Below are positions 23,601 through 33,389 of a stretch of DNA of 40,000 bases, in pieces; the stretch's first letter is position 1; every line of letters begins with the position of its first letter. The stretch is from Chromera velia (lineage: Eukaryota > Sar > Chromeraceae): contig JAHBMJ010000039.1 in the NCBI GenBank assembly GCA_018398765.1, positions 5,799 to 45,798 on the forward strand, given 5' to 3'. The notes under the pieces are model-generated. The model did not search any database and had not been told where the DNA came from. It worked only from the letters and a program-made list of their open reading frames with translations. The position numbers and the translations under genes were made by a program.

Positions 23601-24465
23601 CTCGATATCATTTCGTACCCCTTCTTTACTTCTTCTTTCTTCCTACTCCAGGCTCCCCGCATCAAGGTCCCAGAGCAGAAGGCCTTCCCCAGCTGGCACA
23701 CCGGCCGTCACTGCGTTGTTCCATATGGTACACCACCACCTATCTCTTCTGTCTGTTTAACATACATGCAGAGTCTTATGCACCCGATCGAACGGCCACT
23801 TATCGAACGATCCACGCGATAGCCAGACAGCCAGAAGCGATAAGCTCACTCTTGGAAGAAAACGGCAGCATCGCAGATATATAGAGAGACGAAGGGCATC
23901 TTCCTCTGTTTGAACACTGTCAGAGGACCAGTCCAGACAGACCCAGACATGCTGAAGGTGTTTACAGGCCACAAAGGTGGTCAGCATCTTGCAGACAAGC
24001 AAGCAACCAACAGCAAAAGACAAGCGAAGGTGATCAGCCGACACTCGTCCGGAAGACTGAGACAGTTGTAAAATTAAGAAACATTAGAAAAGTACTCGAC
24101 TGGCCGTTTGGATTGCTCTGTGCTTGTAGGCGGCAGTCTTGGTGAACTTAAGCTCCTCGATCGAAAGCCTAAGCAATACTAGACAACATCTTCGCCATCG
24201 GCTTTGGCGACCTCCACCAATCCTCGGGCTCTCCACCTAAGGACAAAGGCAAAGTCCAGGATCAGACTCGACAGAGATCTCCAAAAGGGGACCCCAGGTA
24301 GCTTGGGATGTAAGAGGACGCTGAATTCCCCCACTTACGGTCTTTGCCTGACCGTGCCCATATCGTTGTAATCGGTTTTCTACTGTTGCGTAAAAGGATA
24401 TATCTGATCTCCATCACAGAAGATACACGAGAGTCGACACTTATTGAGCTGAGCGGTCACCACAA
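20621..24465 (-). other. Interior of the LTR element, no coding domain seen
   Basis: About 3.8 kb. On both strands I see only short frames with no gag, protease, RT or integrase motif. Pyrimidine-rich tracts occur at 21212-21300, 22200-22240 and 23340-23485. It may be a scrambled or replaced interior, as in large retrotransposon derivatives, or a captured host segment. Confidence 0.6.
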
Positions 24466-24967
24466 TGCTTTGTCCCTCCTGTCCAGCCACCTTACGGCAT
24501 CCAGACAGAAGGTAAAGTAAGGATAAGAACCTTAGGGAAAATTTAGACAAGGAACGTGAGCAACACTCAGTCAGGCAACAGTTTACAGCAGGTTTGGCTC
24601 TACATTAGTTTAAGTTCTCGCGCGATCTAATATTCCAATCAGCTGCGTTCATTCTATCATGCATAGTTTCTACTCATTCCTCTCTCTCAGACTCTTAGGG
24701 ACTCTTAGGGGCTCTCTTGATCTGTGACAAACAGATATCAGACTCTAACGATGTTATTCATTGCTTAAGTGACGTGTTGCTTGAATGCAAAGGTCATATG
24801 CAGACTCGACTTCGACAACTTTGATCGACACACGCAACATGTACATGCATGCAAGTCGATTGCGTATACATGCATGCGGTGGTGGAGTATGGCGTCGGCA
24901 CGCGGGTTCATTCAGATACAGCGCATGCGAGGGTCTAGAGGGTGGTACCACAGGGTAGGACTCCACA
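24466..24967 (-). repeat. Right LTR, intact (empty-site reference)
   Basis: Contains the uninterrupted junction AGTTCTCGCGCGATCT at 24613-24628. Comparison with 15007-15016 and 20265-20281 defines the insertion point of the nested retroelement. Confidence 0.9.
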
Positions 24968-25521
24968 CATCATTATATATCACTATTACCTTAATACTGA
25001 ATTACAGTAATCAGCGCATTGAATTAACAGTAGAGTTACCAGAGTATTGTGCAAGCCGGTCCTTCGAGTGCGTATAAGTGCGAGATGTAGTAGATGGTCA
25101 GAAAGGATTTGGCTGCATGATGTTAGCTTATGTTAGCTGATGTGTTATATCATGTGTACCTGGCGAATCCTGGCGGGCGGGGNGGCCGGTCGCTGCACCC
25201 CCGGCGGCCCCCGTGAAAAAACTTAGCACGTACTCCGCGGGATCCGCACATCTCCGCATGCACCAACGCGCAGACAAATGACATGAACTGCCTCATACTG
25301 CCTCCGACGCATTAATTCTTGATGGTATTTGCAGTTTGACGCGTACTAGATCGTACTAGTCCAGGTCACTCTGTGCCTTTCGATTCTTCTCAGCAGAAGA
25401 ACGTTTCCACGTCGACACCTTTTCTAGTGTTGACAACACCAGAGTGCGTTGATCAAGCTTCCTGAATTTCATGCAACAGTGAGGGGCCAGTTGTAATTTT
25501 TTCCCGTGCGACACCTCCGTG
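24968..25521. other. Upstream region of rsmG, one ambiguous base
   Basis: Starts with the right target copy CATC. AT-rich to about 25060, then mixed. An N at 25183 sits in a very GC-rich stretch. No gene is recognised. The part nearest 25522 should contain the rsmG promoter or 5' UTR. Confidence 0.4.
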
Positions 25522-27585
25522 ATGCTCTTTCCGGGCTTTCTCCTCCTCTCGGTGAGTTTCTTAGCCAGTTTCTCTTGCGCAGCTCTGTGTCCTGGCTTCA
25601 AATAACACTCCGTACCCATGTTTGCAGGCCGCTTTGTGGAGCGCTTCAGAGGCCTTTTTGGTCTCGCTGGTGCCGTCTCCGTTTCGCCGTCCGGTGTTCA
25701 CTCCAAGTGCTCGGCTGTTTGCTGGACTGTTGGACTGCGATAAACTCGAAACGCCTCGTGGGACAGAGAAAGAGGAGCAGAAAGAGATGGCAGTCCCGAG
25801 ACGGCAACCGCCACGATGGAAATCTCGAAAGTCTTCGGATCCCAGAGGAGACGCCGCACGGTCTTCATCAGGTCGTCGTGCCAACGGAGACGTCATACAG
25901 TCGTGGCCCCCGAGTCCTCCGAGACGATTTGAAGGGGCACGGGTTGGGGGGGGACAGCGTCGGGAAAGTGGGAAGGGACAAGGTTGGGGGGGTGAGAGAG
26001 ACCAAGACGTCGGACGGGGTCATGAAAGAAGGGAGAGAGACGGAAGAGGTGGGTGGCAAAGGGAGGGGGGTGGTGAGAGACGGGAACGCTTTCACAGGCA
26101 CGGGGACAGTGAGAGAAACGGACGATTACATCGGGGAGGGGACAAAGACGGGCAGAGAGGCTGGCAGAGGGGCCGAGGAGATAGAGATGGAAGGGACAGA
26201 GACGGGCAGGGAGGCTGGCAGAGGGGCCGAGGAGATGGAGATGGAAGGGACAGAGACGGGCAGGGAGGCTGGCAGAGGGGCCGAGGAGATAGACATGGAA
26301 GGGACAGAGACGGGCAGGGAAGCTGGCAGAGGGGCCGAGGAGATAGAGAGGGAGGGGACAGAGACGGGCGGGGGGGGTGGCAGAGGGGCCGAGGAGATAG
26401 AGAGGGAGGAGACAGAGACGGGCGGGGGGGGTGGCAGAGGGGCCGAGGAGATAGAGAGGGGGGAGACAGAGACGGGCGGGGAGGTTGGCAGAGGGAAAGA
26501 GGAGACAGAGAGGAAAGACCGCGCTGGCAAGAAGGAAGGGGAGAGGCAAACAGATTCCGCCAGCGGAAGACACGAGATGGAGACGGACACTGGGAGAAAT
26601 TTGGTGACTCCAGTGAGTCCAGAGGTGGAAGAGAAAGAAGTTCTTTTGGAGAAAGCAGAGAAGATTTTGGAGATGATGTGAAGGATCCGGGTGGGGACGT
26701 TGATCTGGAGAAGGGGGGGGCAGCGGCTCCTGATGTTGTCTATGAGGGTCCGACTGAGGGGGAGTTGGAAGGACTCAGGGCGTGCTTGGGCCTGACTGAC
26801 CTTCAAGCATGGCAAATGTCGTCTTTTTCTGATATGATCGCTGAGTGGAATAAGAAGGTCAATCTGATCAGCAGAAAGAACATTGACAAGCTTTGGGAGA
26901 ACCATATTCTGCCTTCTGCGGCTCTTGCCGGCCTATTGCTTGAGAAGGCTGGAGAAGGGAGAGGAGATGACGACGAGACGGAAAGTGAAATTCCAACATG
27001 CGTTTCAGAATGCCTAGATGGTGCTGAATTCATTGACGTCGGCACTGGTGGGGGGTTTCCTGGTATCCCGCTGGCTATCTGTTTTCCGCGTGCGCGGTTT
27101 GTGTTAGTCGACTCTGTAGGGAAGAAGATTGACGTGGTGAAAGACGTAGTCAACCGACTGGGTCTCGAGAATGTTGAGACAGTGCAGACTCGAGCAGAGG
27201 GACTTGAAGGGAAATTTGACTTCGTAGTCGGAAGGTCAGTAAAAATCTTTTTTGCTGTTCGTTCGTCTGCCTGTCTGTCTTGTGTGGAAGCAGGCGTCAT
27301 GCTGTGGCGAGACACATCATTGATCGGGGGAGGGAAATGGTGTCGTGAGTTGCTTCTTTACGTTTCGGGGAAAACTCCTAGGTTGTTCGAGTGCATGACA
27401 GTTTCGTTCGTCTTGTCTGTCTTTGTTGTTTCTTTCGTTGCCTCCTTTCGTTCCTCCTCCCTCCCTTCTTCGTTCCTTCCTTCTTGTTTCTATTCAAGTT
27501 TTTTTTCTTCCTCACTTCCTCCCTTTCTTCCTTCCGTCCTTCCTTCCTCCCTTCTTGCCTTTCTTTCTTTCTTTCTTTCTTTCTT

Positions 27586-27620
<35 letters not shown>

Positions 27621-27733
27621 TTCTCTCTCTCACACACACACGCGCACTCTTGTACGTGAAAAGAAGAAGACCTGGAAGAATAAAGAAGCCTGCAGTCTGT
27701 CTGTCTGTTTGTCAGTTTGTCTGTTTGTCTCTT

Positions 27734-27765
<32 letters not shown>

Positions 27766-27957
27766 GGGAGGTGGAGAGGCAAGGGGCACTTAACTCTCAC
27801 CTTTCGGGCCCCCTGCTCACGCTGTTTGATTGTTGGTGCTGTTCTTTTGTCTTTGTTCTTTCTTTCTTTTTGTCTGTTGTGTTCACGAAGAAACGGAGGG
27901 AGAAGAGGAAGAAACATATAGTCTGTCTGTCTGTCCGTCTGTCTGTCTGTCTGTCTC

Positions 27958-27998
<41 letters not shown>

Positions 27999-28974
27999 TT
28001 CCAAGCTGTCTCTCTCTGTCTCTCAGTCTCTGCGTGTGGATGCATCTATCAAGTCTTTGTCCATTTGTTTCTCTGTCGCGCAATATGCGTGTTTGTATTG
28101 GTCTCCATGTGTAAGCATGTTGATGTTCGTTTGTCTCCTCATCTCTTTTTTTCTGGAATTGTCTTGGGTGGCACCTCTTTTCCGTTCCACATCCGAAGTC
28201 GTTCTCTCCAGTCAGCCTTCTTTCAACATGAGCCCAAAGAATGTGTTGAGACAGGCGTCATCCATTCAGATCATACACCCGGCCGCGTACACATCCCCTT
28301 CTGTCATTTCTCTCTGCCGTCCTGTGGATTTGCCTCTCCTTCGCCGTTTGCATTTACCCTTCCTTCCCGTCTGTTTGTCTGTCTGTCTGTTTGTCGTTTT
28401 TTGGATCCACAATTCCTCCCTTCTCTTTCTTGTCTTCCCTGTCGCCCTCCCTCCCTGCAGGTCTGTCTCCTCTCTCTCTGATTTCTGTGAGTGGACTTTC
28501 AAGAACATGCGCCTTCCTTCTGACTACCGTCAAGGAGAAGGAGACGGAGGAGACGCCGATGAGGGCCCAGGGGGGCGCCTGAAGACCGGGTTTCTCCGAG
28601 AGGAGAATCTTCGATGGCAACGGTGGGGGTCAGTGCGGCCGGGGCTTTTATACATCAACGGGGGGGACCACAGGGAACAGACGGATGGCCTGGGGGTTCC
28701 CCCAGAAGGGATTTTCCCCCTTTCGGACACGCTTCCGAATGTGTACTTGGGAGACAAGTACGTCCTGCACTACACAGCCAAGCAGCTGTGGCTGAGTCCC
28801 AAATGCCGAAAGAGACGGTCAGAGGCGCGCAAGCGAGAGTGGTTGCTTGAAGAGAAACGAAAACGAAAAGGAGAGTCAAGTCTCCAGCTCAACAGAAAGA
28901 GCATCAGTGCCAGATTAGATCGAGCACACGCAGCACGACGACGCGAGGCATTCACTACGCAGTGGCGTTGGTGA
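25522..28974 (+). CDS. rsmG: 16S rRNA (guanine-N7) methyltransferase RsmG, plastid-targeted
   Basis: Three exons: 25522-25551 (MLFPGFLLLS, donor GTGAGT), 25628-27234, 28461-28974 (stop TGA). The phases join at GR|S. RsmG methylates a guanine of 16S rRNA using S-adenosylmethionine. Motifs: LQAWQMSSFSDMIAEWNKKV and NLISRKN at the start of the domain, SAM-binding EFIDVGTGGGFPGIPLA, FVLVDSVGKKIDVVKDV, VQTRAEGL, FDFVVGRSV, and GLLYINGG in the last exon. The N-terminus reads as a signal peptide followed by SASEAFLVSLVPSPFRRP, a plausible signal-plus-transit presequence with Phe after the cleavage site, so the enzyme probably acts on plastid ribosomes. Between presequence and enzyme lies a roughly 300-residue Arg/Gly/Asp-rich region with seven 18-residue repeats. 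The tail is rich in Arg and Lys. The domain is longer than bacterial RsmG because of inserts. Confidence 0.88.
26150..26527 (+). repeat. Seven 54-bp (18-residue) tandem repeats in rsmG
   Basis: Unit GQGGWQRGRGDRDGRDRD, with later units GRGGWQRGRGDREGGDRD. Since 54 is a multiple of three, the frame is kept. A second plus frame (EGTETGREAGRGAEEIEM) and a minus frame also stay open, a consequence of the repeat. RG/RGG-like composition suggests RNA binding, which is inference. Confidence 0.9.
27430..28030. repeat. Pyrimidine microsatellites (TTTC)n and (TGTC)n in rsmG intron 2
   Basis: Runs of TTCC/TTTC to about 27586, TGTC at 27587-27620, TGTC/TGTT at about 27695-27763 and TGTC at 27920-27990. 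All are pyrimidine-rich on the coding strand, within intron 27235-28460. Confidence 0.95.
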
Positions 28975-30767
28975 ATCGATCGTCATTTTATGAACTCTTA
29001 CAAAAATTCAACAAGGGAGCTATAAGCATGCATTCTTAGTATCAAGACTCAGTTCTCCTAAGAATCTACTTCATGACCGTGACGGTTTACGAGATTGATT
29101 GATTCATTGATTGATTGATTGATTCATTGATTCATTGATTAATTGATTGATTGATTAGTTCCGTACAATGTGTCTTTCCACTATATCGATCTGTCGCTGA
29201 TCAAATTTCTTTAAAATTATAGGATTAGGACCAGGATTGATGTTTGTATGAATCATGTTTTGGCCGCGGAACTTTCGCCTGTCTTTCAGGTTTCTGCGCG
29301 GTCGACTTACATAATTCCTAGCATAATTCCTAGTATAATTCTTCCTAGTAAGAATTAAGCTAAAATTGTTCTGGCATTGATGAACTCTAGCCAGACCAAG
29401 AATATAACTTGAAGCTTAGTTTGAAGCCAATTAGTCCTAATGATACTAGCAATGACCTAGGCAATGACGGCAGAATCTAAGGCGTAACTTTGAATTGATG
29501 ATTCTCTATAGATAATTTTTTGAACTTTCTAAATTGAGTCGTTTAATTGACTAGCTGACTACTCTATTTTTTTTTTTAATCTTTTTTTAATTTTTTGGTA
29601 ACTATATAATAGTTAGAATAATATTAAATAATATATCAGATAGCCTGTACCTAGGTCTGCACTAGAGCGTACATCTAGGCCTATGTGAGATAGGATTTAT
29701 ATCATATGGATCAAAGACCCAGGATTGAGAGTAAGTCCCCGCAGCCCACTGCGAGGTGTGACTTAAAACGTAAAATCTGCTTGAAAAGATGTTGTTTTTC
29801 TTATCAGATTGCTTTATAATAGCAATGTGAACCTCATCATCTTTAAATCTGTTTTGACTTTTCAACTTTCAAGTCTAAAACTTTGGTGCGCGTATCCACC
29901 TTAGAAGTTCTTAGGTACTGGCAGTGGTCCGCGACGGTCTGTGGCCCCAGATGCGTGTATGCCTCTTGCCGCCAAGATTGTTGACCCTACTATGAGGTCA
30001 GACGTGCATCTCTGTACGTAATTGAAGTCACCGGAATGCCCATGTGTGGGTGTTGTAGGGAGACGAGAAGAACGATGGCGGGATGGGACCCCAAGTGCGT
30101 CCCTGTGCCCACATGCCGTTGTAGCTCGCTGCGTTGTGAAGGGGAACCTGGCGGCCCGCCTCCTCGAATTCATTGGAGATGCCCATGCGTTCGGAGTATA
30201 CTGCATGCACAGATACAGTGAGAGTGTGCAAGAGGAAGGAGAAAGAGAAAGCACCGTGGTGTCAAGCTGCCCCTTGGGTTTGTCAAGAGACTGTCGTGTT
30301 CTTGCTCATGAGCGTGCACAACCACAGCAAAACAAACGCCTTTGTTGACTCGCACTCAAATAAGCAAAGCAAAGGAGAATTGCAAAAATGACGCAGCATG
30401 AAATCGTGCATCAGTTTGAAATTGTCAAATTGAAGGTGACAACATGATTCAAGATCAATCAAATGACGACTGCATCTGCTTTTTCCTTGAAATGGTGGAT
30501 CCACAATGCATTTATGGATGGATGGAGAAAAAAAAAAGTACAGGAAGATGCTTGGAGACAGATTGTTTGTATGTTCTCTATTCAGACAACTTCCTGAAGA
30601 CTCGAACACATACGTTGGCCACATCACCCTTTGCTTTCTGACTTCTGTGGCCGCACTCGCTCTCTTGCTCATCTTTGGCAGACAACTACAGAGCAGTAGT
30701 GACTCTTTCTTTCTTCATTCTTCCTGCGATGGTGACTTATTTCAAAATACTAATTTGTACTCGTCCT

Positions 30768-30815
<48 letters not shown>

Positions 30816-30939
30816 ACTGTCTGTCTGTCTGTCTGTTTGTCTCTCTGTCTGTCTGACCTTTGGTTCTCTGTACGTAGTCCTTGATCTGTTGCTTGTCTGC
30901 AAGCGTTTGGGTGTGTGTGGGATGAAGAAGGGGGTAAAT
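28975..30939. other. Gap between rsmG and the EF-hand gene
   Basis: 28980-29890 is AT-rich, with ATTGATTG/ATTCATTG repeats at 29094-29156, repeats of ATAATTCCTAG at 29310-29350 and a poly-T stretch near 29565. Both neighbouring genes converge on this gap. 29890-30700 is mixed and holds a minus frame ending GATDRRGPLPVPKNF preceded by an acceptor-like TACGTACAG, possibly a degraded exon. A (TGTC)n run lies at about 30769-30857. No gene can be supported. Confidence 0.45.
30769..30857. repeat. (TGTC)n microsatellite
   Basis: TGTC units with occasional TGTT or TGAC, downstream of the EF-hand gene. Confidence 0.95.
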
Positions 30940-32577
30940 TTACGGAGGGCCCTGTGCTCGAATATCCTTGTACGAAGAAAGAGAATGAATAATGAAGGCA
31001 GGAGGAAAATGGCAAGAGCGGAAAGAAGGAGGCAAGACAAGACACGATTGATCGAGAAGGATGCATCCATCAGGCGTGGACGGGACGATAGACCACACGA
31101 ACTCCATGTCTGTACGTAATCAGTGATCTGCCTTCGGACCGGGTTTTCTTTCTTTTATCATTTTCCTTTTAGAACTGACCGATGTGGTTCTTGCAGTGCG
31201 GACACTCGAAGGGCTCGTTCCCTGTCGGCCATAACTGGGCAGCGGCGGCGCTGTAGGAGAGAGGGAGGGAGGGAGGCAGAGGAAGAGAGAACCAGACAAT
31301 CGCATCAATGAAGCAAATGTTTGTTCTCTTTCTCTTTTTTCGCTTTCTTTTTTCCTCAGTTTCTTACATTTCCACAGTGAGGGGATTGCGTGAAATTCGA
31401 ATGCGATCTTCATCCCGGCGAAAGGGAATTGCTGTTTCAGGCACTGAATGACTGGCTGGCTGGTCTAGCTTGCTTATCTACACACTCACTCACTCATCAA
31501 CCGTCTCACTTAGTCGCTTACTTCTGGACTGGCCTGCTGGCTGACTGACTTGTATCCCTTCTGTGCGGTATCTAGGGCTTCCTTCTTCTTCTTTTCGTTC
31601 TCTGGGACGGAGGCCTTGCGGGGAGGTGCACGCTTCATCCCGGGGGGGGGGCCGCTGCCTCCCGCTCCTGCGCCGCCTGTCTGGGACGCTCTTCGCACCT
31701 TCGCTCTATCCTGCAGGACAAACCAGTTTTGTGCATTGAATGTTTTCTTCTGTCATGCCTTTGATGGAGCCTACAGCAGAATTGAAGTGCACATGTCGTC
31801 ACGGACTAATGGGGTGCCAGCGAACGTCACGAAGGTATTCTTCTGACAGGCCCTTCGACTGGTCTTGCAGGGAGAGAAAAAGAATCTGTCCTTCACGAGC
31901 AGAAAAGACGAAAATCAACATCTGTTCATACACAAGGACACTCGCCCGCTGATGCACTCCCACAGTGAGTGCCCTTAGTGTTCTGTCCCTCCCTCCGACC
32001 TCGTCGATCCTCTGTTTGGAGTGTTTGTAGAATTCGTTGAACAGCTCTTTGAACTCCTGCCAATCGACCTTCCCTGAATTGTCCGAATCCAATTCATCGA
32101 ACACCGCTTGGACGAACTCATCAGATAAAGGGGTGTCGTAATCTTTCTGCATGAACATAAAGTCATGCAGAGAGTTCATGTAAAGATGCACATGCAGAAA
32201 GGACAAGAGCCCACCGGATGAACCCTCGCGGGAACATGACACGAGGAAGAGTGAATGGAGGAGGAAGTTTAGGGGGGGGCATCCCCGAAAGGAACAAACA
32301 AACCTACAATGGAGGCCGATGCATGCATGCAGAATGCAACGTGGACCCGTCTACGTTGATTCAAGAAATTTCACGGACAGTCAAGTCTGTCCATTTGACT
32401 ACAATGCACCCTGCCCCCATCCTCTTCCCCTCGCTACGAACGAACGTTCAGCTCATTGAGAAGAAGTTCGCACTCGTCCAGGTCCAGAGTGCCCGTCTTG
32501 TCCCTGTCATACTTGTTCCACAACTTTCTCAGCTCGTCGTCAGACAGAGCGGCAGCAGTTGACTCTCCATTTCCCAT
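30940..32577 (-). CDS. EF-hand protein with a myristoylation-type N-terminus and a CPHC motif
   Basis: Exons on the minus strand: 32446-32577, 32000-32146, 31550-31710, 31180-31250, 30940-31109; phases 0, 0, 2, 1 close. About 226 residues. The start MGNGES fits the N-myristoylation pattern (Gly2, Ser6). Two EF-hands: DRDKTGTLDLDE in exon 1 and DSDNSGKVDWQE in exon 2, both with complete calcium ligands. Exon 3 is a Pro/Gly/Lys-rich linker. Exon 4 contains FECPHCKNHIG, half of a zinc-binding site with no clear partner cysteines, so the structure is uncertain. The last exon is less secure and could be read differently. It is probably a membrane-associated calcium sensor. It shares its upstream region with the GAD gene. 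Confidence 0.7.
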
Positions 32578-33389
32578 CTATCTTGTTGTTTCAAAGGCTT
32601 CTTACAAATTTGAAGAGGATGGAGGCTGAAGCTATAGGCTGGTCAAGAACTGGTGCAGACGAACGATGCAACAGCATGCAAGACGCCAATCGTTTTGGAG
32701 GATGGAGAACTGATCTTGCCGCGCCTGTTTCCGAGCTCAGTGTCTTGGCTGTGAGGCGATCGCTGGCAATTGAAAAGCAGGACTCAGAACTGAAAAAAAG
32801 AAAAGGTTCTCTGTACGCAGCATCCATGTCAAATCATGCAAGGCATCAAAGAAAACACCTCTTATATTTGCCTCGATCGGGATGCATATGCAGTACGTTC
32901 AATGTCTTCCGTACGTATCGGTAGGCCAATTCAGAAGCGACGGTGAAGCTGTACAGCTATATCGGGGACCGGCCAACACTTCGCGCGGCCGAGCGCGCAG
33001 CCATGCGCGGCCTGGGTAATAATGCATGGAGACGCGGCCATGCATGCAAAGACGGAAGGAGACGGGGGAAAACGCGAAGGAATGATTATATAGTCACCGT
33101 ATCCCTTCGTTCTGTTTCAAGACATCTTCAAGCTCCAGCCGCGGCAAGCATCTGCCAGAGAAAAGTGTCCACCTCTCTTCTCCTGTTTCCTCAAAGCACT
33201 GCGATCAACCTGATCCTGCAGAGACGGGCGCTTGAATTTGAGGCCGGACGGAGCCTTTGAGTTGAAGGCCTTGGAAAGACTTTTCCAGAGGAGCTCCAGC
33301 TTGCCTGTGATTCTGCTTTGCTTGTTCTGCACGTTTCTATTTAATCTTCCGACTGCAGCCCGCCCTCATTGAATCTCAGTCCTCTCAAA
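32578..33389. promoter_or_regulatory. Divergent promoter between the EF-hand and GAD genes
   Basis: The 812 bases between two outward-facing start codons. Contains TGCATG motifs at about 33023-33028 and a TGCATGC-type motif at 33042-33048, and a GC-rich stretch at 32980-33020. TGCATGC is a known ApiAP2 binding motif in apicomplexans. Function here is inferred from position only. Confidence 0.45.

Larger units (their letters stand above)
14860..24967 (-). mobile_element. Non-coding LTR retrotransposon, left LTR split by a nested element
   Basis: The right LTR, 24466-24967 (502 bp), starts TGCTTTGTCC and ends GACTCCACA, so it has TG..CA ends. The left LTR is in two parts, 14860-15012 and 20271-20620, interrupted by the tyrosine-recombinase element. 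The sequence CATC precedes the left LTR (14856-14859) and follows the right LTR (24968-24971), a 4-bp target duplication. On the minus strand, TTGTGGTGACCGCTCAG after the LTR (24465 downward) has a TGG start suited to a primer-binding site, and GGGGGGGATC (near 20621-20630) could be the polypurine tract; this favours minus orientation. With the insert removed the element is about 4.85 kb. The interior lacks recognisable gag or pol, so it resembles a large non-autonomous LTR element. Confidence 0.8.

Noticed and set aside
25178-25190. The N at 25183 as a biological signal
   Set aside because: It is an ambiguous base in a GC-rich run, most likely a sequencing or assembly problem.
25893-26905. 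Minus-strand frames antisense to the rsmG repeat
   Set aside because: They are open only because of the 54-bp repeat; the methyltransferase motifs fix the coding strand as plus.
27430-28030. Long frames reading LSVCLSVCLS and the minus DRQTDRQT frames
   Set aside because: They are translations of TGTC/TTTC microsatellites in an intron; no domain, start context or splice support.
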